Shown here: piece after piece, positions 37,137 to 46,700 of the stretch | How the letters are laid out: the number at the start of each line of letters is the position of its first letter | How positions within the stretch are numbered: the stretch's first letter is position 1 | NCBI GenBank assembly: GCA_019115125.1 | Contig: DXEG01000011.1 | Location: forward strand, 1 to 64,000 | Reading direction: 5' to 3' | DNA from: Candidatus Blautia faecipullorum | Lineage (GTDB): Bacteria > Bacillota > Clostridia > Lachnospirales > Lachnospiraceae | DNA: 64,000 bases | The notes under the pieces: model-generated | What the model was told of the DNA's origin: nothing | Databases searched by the model: none | What the model saw: only the letters and a program-made list of their open reading frames with translations | Translations under genes and position numbers: made by a program

Positions 37137-37835
37137 CTATGGGTGACGCCGCTGTATGGCCGGACTGATCCAGACATAGCCCTGACCGTAGACAGTCTGG
37201 ATATACCTGGGATCTTTGATATCGTCCTCCAGCTTTCTCCGAAGCCGGTTCATAGTCACCGACAGCGCGTTTTCATCTACAAATTCCGCCCCCTGGCTCC
37301 AGAGGCGGTCGATCAGAAGCTCCCTCGTCATGATCTGCCCCGGATTGGACACGAGAAGACGCAGAAGCTTCTGCTCATTTCTGCTGAGAGTAAGCTCGCG
37401 TCCTCTTTTGTAAAAGTTCAGTTTCCCAAAATCCAGATCAAGCTCCCCGATCCTGTACCTCTCTTCTTCTTTCTTTTGGGCGCATCTGCGCTTCAGGGCT
37501 TCTATCCGAGCCCGGAGCACCGCCAGGCTGAAGGGCTTCGTCACATAGTCGTCCGCTCCCAGGGAAAGCCCCGTGACCTGGTCGATCTCAAGGTCGTTGG
37601 CAGTCAGAAGCAGCACGGGAATATCGGAAGTTCTGCGGATCTCTTTTAATATCTCATATCCGCTCCCATCGCCTAAATTTATATCCAGGATCATCATATC
37701 CGGCAGCTCCCGGCAAAGTCTGTCCTTAGCCTCCCTGACCGTATAGCAGGAATAAAAGGTATCTCCGGAATTGCCGAACGCAAGGGCTATGCCGCGGTTT
37801 AAGGCCGCGTCGTCCTCTACGATCATAATATTCAT
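37137..37835 (-). CDS. OmpR-type response regulator (ABC-linked)
   Basis: About 232 aa. Receiver with IMIVEDDAALNRG, phospho-acceptor in DMMILDINLGDGSG and Lys in DDYVTKPFS; winged helix with LTLSRNEQKLLRLLV and ALSVTMNRLRRKLED. The ATG at 37835 is chosen (AGGTGAC upstream); 37916 gives an N-terminal tail not usual for the family. It forms an operon with the kinase and probably controls the CTTTCAGAA inverted repeat ahead of the ABC genes. Confidence 0.93.
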   Translation of the reverse strand: MNIMIVEDDAALNRGIALAFGNSGDTFYSCYTVREAKDRLCRELPDMMILDINLGDGSGYEILKEIRRTSDIPVLLLTANDLEIDQVTGLSLGADDYVTKPFSLAVLRARIEALKRRCAQKKEEERYRIGELDLDFGKLNFYKRGRELTLSRNEQKLLRLLVSNPGQIMTRELLIDRLWSQGAEFVDENALSVTMNRLRRKLEDDIKDPRYIQTVYGQGYVWISPAIQRRHP

Positions 37836-37999
37836 AGCCGTCACCTGTCCTTCCCTTACTCTGGAATCATCTGCCGCGGCCGGAGCGCGCCAGATACTGT
37901 TTTTTTTAGTTAGCACAAAACACGGAGGCTTACAACGCAGCCGGAAAATGAGTGCCGGAAAATGAGTTATTCCAGCAGGAGCAAAGAGGATCAGCTTTT

Positions 38000-39136
38000 C
38001 TATTCCTCTATATCTTCAGCCAACGGATCCGTCTGTTCATTATGAGCAATCCCCTTCTGCTCCTTCTGGCTTTCCAGTTCCCGGTAATGCTCCCCTTCCC
38101 AGTAATCGTCCAGCCTTATGGGCATACTCCGTACCATATCCTGAATCCGGGCGTTTACGCTGCAGAGTCCCCGCTGCGTACTCTCGATTTCCTTTGCATA
38201 CTCCTCCAGCTTGTATTTTGCAGCTATAAGCTGGATTCCTTTTTCCTCAAGCTGTGAATTGATTCTTCTTACAACAATATCCTTCTGCTTCTCCGCCTCT
38301 GCTTTGGCTTCCTCGATAATTTCTTCGGCTCTGATTCTGCCTCTTTTCTCAATCTCCGCAGCACTATTTCTGGCTTCCTCCATAATTCTGGACACCGCAT
38401 CATAATCAAACAGATTGTCCTGCTGCTTTTCTTCCATGTCTTTTATCTGCATTTTCAAACTATCTATGAACTCCTGCTGACCCGTCATGTCTGTTTGAAG
38501 CGCAGCAATCTGTGCTTCCATTTCTGTTTTTTCTTCCTGAAGCGCAGCAGTCCGTTTTTCCATTTCTGCCTTTTCTTCCTGTAAAGTGACGATCTGACTC
38601 TGCATTTCCGCCTTCTCTGTCCGGAGCCCCTTTATGATTCTTCCTGTTTCCGAATTTTCCTGAAACGCCTCTGTACGGCCTTCTATCTCTGTCTTCTCTT
38701 CCTGAAGAAGCTCCATCCGACTTTTTACCTCCTCGTTTTCTCTCTGGAGCGTCTCCAGCCGGCTTTCTATCTGCTGTTTTTCAGACTGAAGTCTTTCATA
38801 TTTGCTTCTTGAAACACTGTCTGCCGCTTCCTCAGAAGAAAAACCTAAAAATTCAGCATCCTGAAGCTGCTGCATCAATTCCATATTTTCCTCTTTCAGC
38901 TTCTCGCCGGATTCACGCAGAATACGAATCGTATCCTGTAATTCCTGAACCTCTTCCGTCTCTCCATAATCCCCTGTCTGTCCGTTCTCTAGTTTTTTCA
39001 AAAGCTCATTTTTCTCTTTCTGGTGCAGGAGTTTGATAGATTCCATTTCGTGTTCCAGTGTCTTGATGTACTCGTCCACATCATCTTTATTAAACCCGCC
39101 AAAGAGAACCGTTCTAAACATACCATTTCCAGCCAT
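38000..39136 (-). CDS. DivIVA-like coiled-coil protein
   Basis: 378-aa protein. Residues 7-35 (FRTVLFGGFNKDDVDEYI) resemble the DivIVA N-terminal lipid-binding motif. Residues about 35-330 are an uninterrupted coiled coil with tandem 14-residue units (EKAEMQSQIVTLQE, EKAEMEKRTAALQE, EKTEMEAQIAALQT). DivIVA proteins mark curved membrane at poles and septa. It is the last gene of the Pel/CotH operon (19-base gap after the DUF4832 gene), so it may position the machinery; this is inference. Confidence 0.75.
   Translation of the reverse strand: MAGNGMFRTVLFGGFNKDDVDEYIKTLEHEMESIKLLHQKEKNELLKKLENGQTGDYGETEEVQELQDTIRILRESGEKLKEENMELMQQLQDAEFLGFSSEEAADSVSRSKYERLQSEKQQIESRLETLQRENEEVKSRMELLQEEKTEIEGRTEAFQENSETGRIIKGLRTEKAEMQSQIVTLQEEKAEMEKRTAALQEEKTEMEAQIAALQTDMTGQQEFIDSLKMQIKDMEEKQQDNLFDYDAVSRIMEEARNSAAEIEKRGRIRAEEIIEEAKAEAEKQKDIVVRRINSQLEEKGIQLIAAKYKLEEYAKEIESTQRGLCSVNARIQDMVRSMPIRLDDYWEGEHYRELESQKEQKGIAHNEQTDPLAEDIEE
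38500..38630 (-). repeat. Tandem 42-bp coding repeat in the coiled-coil gene
   Basis: Three imperfect copies of a 42-bp unit encode successive 14-residue coiled-coil segments; a fourth, more diverged one lies upstream near 38680. The copy number could vary by recombination and lengthen or shorten the rod. Confidence 0.7.
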
Positions 39137-39155
39137 AGTGCCATCCTCTCTTTCT

Positions 39156-40538
39156 CTAGTCTTTATAGGTATAGACTAATTGTATATTTTCTTTTTTTTC
39201 CGTGTCTATTGCAAGTGTAATATATTCATTCTCATCCGGACTGGTAATTCCGATACCGATCTGGTATCCCTGACGGAACTCGTCCGTAAACGGAATACTG
39301 CACACCGTCTCCACGGAGATTCCCGGATAAAGCTCAGAGAGCCTGATATCCACCGTCTCCCAGTATTTCAGTCTTCCTTCCGCATTATACACATACATTG
39401 TTACCGGCCAATCCCAGTACAGAGGCGCAAGCCCTTTATTCTCCCACACGATTTTCACGTCAAGCTGTCCTTCTGAAAAAGAATACTGAGTACTCAAGCT
39501 GGATATGAAATAACGATACCCCAGCTCCTCTCTAATCACCTGCGCGGAATTTTGATCCTTAAAGCTTCCCTCGGGACATTTGGGGCCTATGAAAGTCATG
39601 TGGCTGTCCCGGATCATTTCCAGAGTTTCCGCCAATCTGTCCGAAAGCAGCTCTTCCATGGCAAACTCGCTGGTAAACTCTCCTCCGGATGGCGCTGTCT
39701 CCCAGAAGTTCTCCATCGGTTTATACTCCAGAGCTTTTCCCGACGTCTCAAAGCTTCCGCCGCTCTCGATCCACCCCAGCCACTCATCCGTATCCGAAGA
39801 ACTTCCCGTCATATCGTTGTACAAGCCCATTCCGCCGTCAGCCGCCATTACATAATTTCTTCGCATCATAAGACGGGCATTATGAAAATTATCGGAATAG
39901 TCCAGCACATAATCCCAACAGATCTGGGCGTCCGGCATGGGAGAAATTCCCTCCTCCGTATTTGTGTGCCACTCTCCCCAGTGACCAAGACTGCCAAGCT
40001 CCACATAAGATACAAAATCATCCTGGTTGCAGTATTCGGCCAGAGCCTCCACAGCCAGGCTGTGTCTCTCTCTGAAATATTCATTTTCATAATCCGGAGA
40101 GTATCCGGCTCCGTATCCGTTATCATAAAATTCTCCGTCTCTGGTCCGTTCATACAGCCATTCCGGTATGTCCATATGTCTTTCATCCTGAGGTATGTCA
40201 CATATAAACCTCAGTACAGCATGTTTATTCTCGCTTTTCCACCGCTCAATATGAAACATTTCCTCCAAAGCATCTGTATCATACTCTCCCTGCCTTGGTT
40301 CCCACATTTTCCATGTAAGTCCGATGTAAACCAGCTTAGAATCCCCGCACTCCTCCTCATCTTCCGCCGGAGGCGCATATCCGGTGAGCGGATTATCCAA
40401 AGGCTCCTTCGACTCGCTGAAGGTTACCGTATGATTCAGTTGGTACCGGTAAGGTACAATATAAAGCAGAAGTCCGGCGCAGGCCAGTGACAGCACGATC
40501 AGCATGATATACGGAATCTTTGAACGTCGTCTCTCCAT
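39156..40538 (-). CDS. DUF4832-like membrane-anchored protein
   Basis: 460-aa protein with a single N-terminal membrane segment (residues 8-28) and an outer domain. Segments WKMWEPRQGEYDTDALEEM, RFICDIPQ, and YVELGSLGHWGEWHTN look like a TIM-barrel glycosidase-type core, with conserved acidic residues E and D at strand ends; a C-terminal beta domain follows from about residue 355. The assignment to the DUF4832 group is from memory of these motifs. It lies between the DUF4956 and coiled-coil genes of the Pel/CotH operon and may bind or trim a polysaccharide. Confidence 0.7.
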   Translation of the reverse strand: MERRRSKIPYIMLIVLSLACAGLLLYIVPYRYQLNHTVTFSESKEPLDNPLTGYAPPAEDEEECGDSKLVYIGLTWKMWEPRQGEYDTDALEEMFHIERWKSENKHAVLRFICDIPQDERHMDIPEWLYERTRDGEFYDNGYGAGYSPDYENEYFRERHSLAVEALAEYCNQDDFVSYVELGSLGHWGEWHTNTEEGISPMPDAQICWDYVLDYSDNFHNARLMMRRNYVMAADGGMGLYNDMTGSSSDTDEWLGWIESGGSFETSGKALEYKPMENFWETAPSGGEFTSEFAMEELLSDRLAETLEMIRDSHMTFIGPKCPEGSFKDQNSAQVIREELGYRYFISSLSTQYSFSEGQLDVKIVWENKGLAPLYWDWPVTMYVYNAEGRLKYWETVDIRLSELYPGISVETVCSIPFTDEFRQGYQIGIGITSPDENEYITLAIDTEKKENIQLVYTYKD

Positions 40539-40547
40539 CTATTCCTC

Positions 40548-41231
40548 CTATCCGTGATACTCTCCATTGTACTGGATCAGCGACACATCCTTCACTCCCT
40601 CAATTGCTTGGATCTGCTCCATAAAAACCGTATTCTGGTTCTTGGTGATCAACTCCACCGTGAGCTCCGTCATCTCGCCTCTCATAGTTTTTGATTTCAA
40701 CTGATGACGCATTTTATGCAGTATACGCATGATTTCGTCTCCCGTCGCCTGGGAATCATAATGGACGACCAGAATAAAAATTGTTCCCTTTTTTCTCCTG
40801 TTATAGAAAATATGAACCACAAATACCATAATCAGCATCGTGCAGACCGCCAGTATATACAATCCTGCTCCCAGAGTGATTCCCACAGAGATAGACCAGA
40901 ACAAATATAAAAGATCCATGGGGTCCTTAATAGCCGTACGGTAACGAACAATAGACAGCGCGCCGACCATACCGAGCGAGATTACAATATTGCTGCTGAT
41001 CGCCAGGGTCAGCATACAGCTCAGCACCGTCATTCCCACCAGGGTAACGGCAAAGGAGCTGGAAAAAACCACGCCTCCGAAATAGTGTCCGTATATCTTA
41101 TAAATGAAAATTCCCAGCACAACCGCCAGCAGCATGGCTGTTACCGCCGTCGCCACAAAATCAGAAGTGATCCCCTGAGAACTCATAAATGAATCCCAGA
41201 CCGAATTTTTAAAATAATCCCTTATATTCAT
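40548..41231 (-). CDS. DUF4956 membrane protein
   Basis: 227 aa with four membrane segments in the first 140 residues (including VTAMLLAVVLGIFIYKI and LGMVGALSIVRYRTAIKDPMD in pieces). A cytoplasmic ferredoxin-like C-terminus follows. The conserved VGALSIVRYRTAIKDP loop is typical of DUF4956. Its ATG overlaps the VTC gene stop (ATGA). DUF4956, VTC-domain and CotH genes often occur together; a role as membrane part of a polyphosphate system is a hypothesis. Confidence 0.88.
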   Translation of the reverse strand: MNIRDYFKNSVWDSFMSSQGITSDFVATAVTAMLLAVVLGIFIYKIYGHYFGGVVFSSSFAVTLVGMTVLSCMLTLAISSNIVISLGMVGALSIVRYRTAIKDPMDLLYLFWSISVGITLGAGLYILAVCTMLIMVFVVHIFYNRRKKGTIFILVVHYDSQATGDEIMRILHKMRHQLKSKTMRGEMTELTVELITKNQNTVFMEQIQAIEGVKDVSLIQYNGEYHG

Positions 41232-41983
41232 CTTCTGTTCCTCCTGTTTGTTTTTGAAATGCCGGACAGCACATCTGTCCTGTAAAACGCCTTTTCATAG
41301 CATAAGGTATATTTTGAAATAGCAGAAAATTCCTGACCGTCCAGCGGAAGAAGTTCCTTGATGATCAGCGGCAGCATTTCCGTAAACTTCACCTCCAGCA
41401 CCAGTCTGTCCGGCTCCAGGACATTTTCCACTGGAAGCTCCGGGTCAAATATATCATAAGTAAAAGCCCCTGCTCTGATATCGCTGTCAAAGGTGATCCT
41501 GACGTCTCCCTCCTGACGGATCAGAGGCGTTCTCTCGTAGTCCACTATAACCCTGGGCCTGTACAGCTTCACCGTACATTCATAATAAAATTCCCGGCAG
41601 AGAGGATATTTACTGTAAAGCAGAAACTCATAATCTCCCTCCATGATCTTTTCATATTCTGCCCGGGTCAGCGGAGCGGAATCCTTATGTATGTAGCTTC
41701 CCCATTTCTTTTTCCGCTCCAGCTTTATACTGCGGCTGCTGTAATTATAAATCCTTATGCGCCATTTCTGGCGGTATTCCACGCCCATCATCTTTTCTTC
41801 ATAACCGGAATTCCAGTAGTCGTCAAAATAAAGACTCCTGATCATATACATTCCGTTTTCCGCGTTGGGGTCTGTCTCCATAAAGGGCAGAAGTCTCTTT
41901 TTCAGCATTTCTGCCTCCCACAGCGAAATATAATACTTCCACTCATTTCTATACTTTTCGGGCCTGCGCAAAAAAGCTGCCAT
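41228..41983 (-). CDS. VTC-domain protein, polyphosphate polymerase-like
   Basis: About 251 aa. The tunnel-lining residues of the VTC catalytic domain can be followed: K in NEWKYYIS, R-x-R in QKWRIRIYNY, IKLERKKKWGSY, VDYERTP and LEVKF. In yeast Vtc4 this domain polymerises polyphosphate from ATP. No membrane segment, so a cytoplasmic domain that probably works with the DUF4956 protein encoded next. The ATG at 41983 has GGGGAGG 9 bases upstream; the ATG at 41992 directly abuts it. It overlaps the CotH gene. Confidence 0.85.
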   Translation of the reverse strand: MAAFLRRPEKYRNEWKYYISLWEAEMLKKRLLPFMETDPNAENGMYMIRSLYFDDYWNSGYEEKMMGVEYRQKWRIRIYNYSSRSIKLERKKKWGSYIHKDSAPLTRAEYEKIMEGDYEFLLYSKYPLCREFYYECTVKLYRPRVIVDYERTPLIRQEGDVRITFDSDIRAGAFTYDIFDPELPVENVLEPDRLVLEVKFTEMLPLIIKELLPLDGQEFSAISKYTLCYEKAFYRTDVLSGISKTNRRNRR

Positions 41984-41984
41984 T

Positions 41985-43751
41985 TCATTCATCCTCCCCG
42001 AATCTGGAAGCGGCTGCCGTACCGTCCTCCAATATGTAAAAGCATAGAGTACTGTAGCTGGCAGTTCCCTTCTCCGTGTTATAGTACTCGTACGCATCCT
42101 GGCTGATCCCATTTTCCCCGGAAGCCCGAATCCGCACAAAATACTGGCCTGCAGGAAGCTGTTCTGTCCTGTATTCTGTCTTGTCTGTCTGCTCGTTTAC
42201 GATACAGTCTTCAAACGTATAATCTGCCGCCACCTCAACTGTATAGACAGCCGACGCGCCCTCGAATACATACGACTCTTCCCAGCTAAACACGGTGCTT
42301 CCGTTTTCGTTCACCGGATCCTTAATATGGAAAGGCCATGCCGAAGCCATGGTTTCTTTATACATATTATAATTGTCGGCAATCTCATCCGCCATACTGT
42401 CTGATAATATATCATACTCCTCCTGAGAAACCGGCACATAGGTCTGATCCGGAAGGGAATAAAGATACTCCTCCGTAGCCGCTCTGTAAGTATTGATTTT
42501 TTCCTGTACCGCCTCTTCGGTCAGGTAATTGACGTACAGATCTTCTACCGCGGCATCCAGCTCCTGCCGGCAGGAGGAATCCTGCAGAATCCTCCGGAAC
42601 AGAATTTTATCTATAAAAGTAAAAATCCCTTTGTTCCATGACCGGTCATAGGAAGCATCCTCCATAAGCTCATATTCTTCTTTCAGAATGCCATCGTTAT
42701 CCCACGAAATGAAATACCATTTGTCCGATCCTCTCGCACTGTAAAGATAATAGTTGCCGTTCAATACATCTTTATTTCCGGTCAATATATGAAATGCCAT
42801 CCAGTAATAAAGATTCTCACGGTCGAAATACTGCTCTGCCACCTCACTGATCTGATTATCTGTATCATTCACAGCATCCAGAAGAGCTATGATCTTATCA
42901 TGCTCCTCAGATCCTCCAATTTCCAGATATTGCTCGAATTTCTCCGGATCATAGTCAGCGTCCGTAGCCAGTAAGATGCTGTCCTCGTGACGTCCCCAGT
43001 CAAAATTTTTTCCCGCCTGATATAAAGCCCCGTCATTATCAAAGCCTCTGTTTTTGAGGTAAGTTTTATTAACCTGCTCCACCTGGGTGTAAAGTCCGTA
43101 ATCGCGGAACAGGCCGTCCTCACCCTGGGTTTTATCTTTTACATAAAGGTGTACAAAGGTCGTTCTGGCACTGAGCATCTGAGGGATCTCCTCCATCAGG
43201 GAATAGGCCAGCTTATTTTTATATCTCACAGGATCCGCGATGTGCTTATTCAGGGATATGGTTTTCTGATCCTGCCATTTTCCGCTTCCGTCTTTAATCC
43301 TGATCCGATAGCTTTTTTGCTGCTGAGCGGACGCTGCTTTACCGCGGAGCTGGACTGTGGCGTTTGCCGTTCTGTCTCCATAGCCAAACTTTCCCTCTAC
43401 CGGCCCGCTTTCATCCCCTACCTGCAGAACCGCCTCGCATTTATACGGTTCGATTCCCTGATCTTCATACCAGGACAGCGGATGGCTGTTTACCTCTGTC
43501 CAGGTATGCTTTGTGCCGTCCTCTTCATTTCCAAGCCCCACGGTCAGATACATGGTTACAATTTTATCATCCTCACTATCATACAGGGATTCCTTATCCC
43601 TGAGCTGATAATCCCCGCTGCTGCTCCCCGTAGTCTCGTAGGTCTCGTCAGCGCTGACCAGCACGGCATTATCATCCTCCGCTGCGCTGCATCCGGTCAG
43701 AAGCGCCGGCAGAAGCAGCAGCGGCAGAAGCCAAACCGCTTTTCCCTTCAT
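41985..43751 (-). CDS. CotH kinase-like lipoprotein
   Basis: 588 aa. A lipoprotein signal peptide ends with ALLTGC, so the mature protein starts at Cys21 and is outside the membrane. The CotH core shows AVQLRGKAAS-type strand, KSYRIRIKDGSGKW, ISLNKHIADPVRYKNKLAYSL, GLYTQVEQVNKTYL and the metal-binding SWDNDG. CotH proteins are atypical protein kinases. The C-terminal part (about 480-575) is a fibronectin-like beta domain. Paralogue of the C-terminal half of the PelG fusion just upstream. Confidence 0.88.
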   Translation of the reverse strand: MKGKAVWLLPLLLLPALLTGCSAAEDDNAVLVSADETYETTGSSSGDYQLRDKESLYDSEDDKIVTMYLTVGLGNEEDGTKHTWTEVNSHPLSWYEDQGIEPYKCEAVLQVGDESGPVEGKFGYGDRTANATVQLRGKAASAQQQKSYRIRIKDGSGKWQDQKTISLNKHIADPVRYKNKLAYSLMEEIPQMLSARTTFVHLYVKDKTQGEDGLFRDYGLYTQVEQVNKTYLKNRGFDNDGALYQAGKNFDWGRHEDSILLATDADYDPEKFEQYLEIGGSEEHDKIIALLDAVNDTDNQISEVAEQYFDRENLYYWMAFHILTGNKDVLNGNYYLYSARGSDKWYFISWDNDGILKEEYELMEDASYDRSWNKGIFTFIDKILFRRILQDSSCRQELDAAVEDLYVNYLTEEAVQEKINTYRAATEEYLYSLPDQTYVPVSQEEYDILSDSMADEIADNYNMYKETMASAWPFHIKDPVNENGSTVFSWEESYVFEGASAVYTVEVAADYTFEDCIVNEQTDKTEYRTEQLPAGQYFVRIRASGENGISQDAYEYYNTEKGTASYSTLCFYILEDGTAAASRFGEDE

Positions 43752-43779
43752 TCTAGTCCTCCTAACGTTCTTCTGTCAC

Positions 43780-46700
43780 TCATTCTTCATTTACCTCTTC
43801 TATGATTGTTCCATCCTCTTTTATTGTAAAAGCCTTTGCCCCATAAGCTTTTCCATCATCGGTGGACACATAATCATAACAATCCTGTACATAACCGGAT
43901 TCATTCACCGCCTGTACCCGGATATAGTAGGTTCCCGGCTCCGGCATATTGAGGGTCACCTCCGGAAGACGTATATTGTCTTCAGAATATAGGACATCTG
44001 TAAAATTATAATCCCTGGCAAGCATAAACCGGTATATAATATCTTCTCCGTCAAAATCAAAGGCCGCATCCCAAAGCACGTTCAATTTTCCCTCCTCCTC
44101 GGCAGGATTGCTGACAAAAAACGGCATCGGACGTTCCAGACTTTCTCTGTAATATCCATAATTTTCTTCCAGTTCATCGCCTAAAGAGGAGACAATCATC
44201 TCAAAGTCATCCGGCTCCATTCGCGCATTCTCCTCGTCCGGCATTCTGTACAGATATAGCTTCACAACCGCCGCATACTGTTCCGCCATGGAAGCAACTT
44301 TATCCGGTGTCAGGTAATTCTCCCTCAGATCATTTACCGCGGCGGTGAGCATCTCCCTGTACTGCTCTTCACGAAAGATTCTGTTGAATAATATAATATG
44401 TGTAAATTGAGTCAATCCCTGCTCCCAGGACTGTCCTTCTGTGTAGCCTCGTATTTTGTGATATGTCCTCGCAAACGATGCGTCATTGTCCCAGGAAATG
44501 AAATACCACTTTTCAGAATTCTGAGGGCTGTAAAGATAATAATTACGGGAACCCACGTCATAGTTGCCTGTCAGAATGTGAAAAGCCATCCAGTAGCAAA
44601 TATTCTGCATATCAAAATGCTCTTCCACAATTTCTTCTATAGGTATCGCATAATCATTTACCTCCTCAAGAAGATCCAGAAGCTTCCTGTGATCGTCACA
44701 GCCCTTAATCTCAATATACTCTTCAAAGGCTTTCTCATCATACCCGGCGTCTGTTTTCAGCTTCAGCTCGTCATACAGATACCATTCAAAGAAGTTGATT
44801 TTGTAAAGATAACCTTTATTATCCAGACCATGGGTGCTGAGATAAGTTTTATTAATCTGCTCTACCTGGGTGTACAGGCCGTAATCTGTAAATTCTCCGT
44901 TTCCTCCCTCCGTCTCATCCTTTACATAGAGATGCACGAACTGGGTTCTGGCGCTCATCATCTGGGGGATTTCCTTCATCAGGTCATAGCACAGCTTATT
45001 GCGGAAACGAGTGGGATCTCCCACATGCTTATTGAGAGCGATGGTACGCTGTCCACGCCATTCCCCTTTCCCATCCTTGATACGGATCTTATAATTTTTC
45101 TGCTCGCTTTTGGAGGAAGTCTGGCCTCTGATCTGCACCGCCGCATTAGGCGCGGTTTCACCGTAGCCCAACTCTCCTTCTACAGGACCATTCTCGTCTC
45201 CCACCTGAAGAATAGCCTCACAGTTATATCTGTCCAGGTCATTGTCCTCATAATAATAGGTATCATAGGTATTAATCTCCGTCCAGGTATGATCCGTAAC
45301 GTCTGCCTCATTTCCCGAACGCACTGTCAGATACATAGTAACAACCGAAGTTTCATTGTCCCCGGCGTAGACCGCCTTATTGTCTGACAGGGTCTCCTCC
45401 GTCTCCTTCAGTTCTTCCTTCTCCACCGGGGTTCCCGTTAAACGCGCTTCACTTTCTTCAGTTATATCCTGCGTCCGGCTGTTTCCGCCGACGCTTTCCG
45501 AAGACGCTCCGCACCCGCTGAGGAAACAGATCAGCACCAGCATGGCGGCTCCTGTCAGTCGTCTCTTTTTCTTCCATTTTTCTTTTGGATTTTCCTTTTT
45601 CCTACGGTCTCTTTCATCTAGATAATCGCATAGCCCGGCGAAAATCCCTTTTTCCGTATTAGGCAGCATTGACTTCCGGCAGAGCAGGAAATACGGCAGT
45701 CGTCTGGTATACCATTCCAGGCGGAGCCAGACGATAAAATAAAAGACGACTCCTCCGATCAAAAATCCCAGTCCAAAAAACTCAACCGATCCATACAGGT
45801 TCTGGAGTATCGTCAGCACAACACTGACCGTCGCAAATGCCGCTGTTCCCAAAAGCGCTCCAGTATAATCCTCAAAATACAGAAGGATCAGCATGATCGA
45901 ATTACTGATAGCATAAATTCCATATCCCGTACAGAGGAATCGAAAAATTCCAATAGAAGTATCGGTAAAGCCCACGGACATCCATTCCAGCACATAGCTG
46001 CCGAACACTACGAACAATATAGTTGAGATCAACTGCTTATGCCCGCTAAAGGTCAGTTCCTGCTTCAGTACGGAAAGCATTTTCGTTTCCGCCTGTTCAA
46101 TATCCCTAATAGAGCCATTGTCGTTAAACAGGCTGTAATAATTTCTGTATTCCGGATAAAACCGTACTTCAACAGAAGTGACAAAATTCACTGTAGTGAT
46201 CAATATAGAAAAAAACGCGATCAGAGCCGGCACATCATGAGCGGGAGCCCCGTAAAAAAGTCCCTCTACCTGTACCCTGAGAGGTCCGAAATACATAATT
46301 ACCAGATGAGCGAACAGACCGATATTAATAAATCCCCCGGAAAAAGCAAGTGATTTGTATTTGTCAAACCACCGGAGAAACGCATATTTACTTCCATCAT
46401 TCTTCGGAAAATAATCCAGGAGCAGCTTATAATACCATACCATCAATGTACCGTAGGCAATGATAATGCAGAGCATCAGGCTCACGATGCTCACCCATCC
46501 TAAAACCACCAATACCAGGGCGCAGAAAAACCCCAGCAGCAGGGAAATCGCAAACGCCAACACGATCCCCTTGTAATCTTTTAGGGCGGTAAGATACACG
46601 ATCTCCATCCACACAACGATCAGTATCAGGGAAAACCACAGGCACAAAACCTGGTAAGTAAACTTCACTCCCGAAAAATGGAGAAATACCGCGTACAGGA

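Noticed and set aside
38500..38760. CRISPR-like array
   Set aside because: The repeats are in frame, adjacent without spacers, and code for coiled-coil units of the DivIVA-like protein.
45440..45640. Split of the 1089-codon gene into separate pelG and cotH genes
   Set aside because: The frame is continuous across the junction and no stop or good internal ribosome binding site is seen; the lipobox-like LSGC is best read as a relic of a fused lipoprotein gene.
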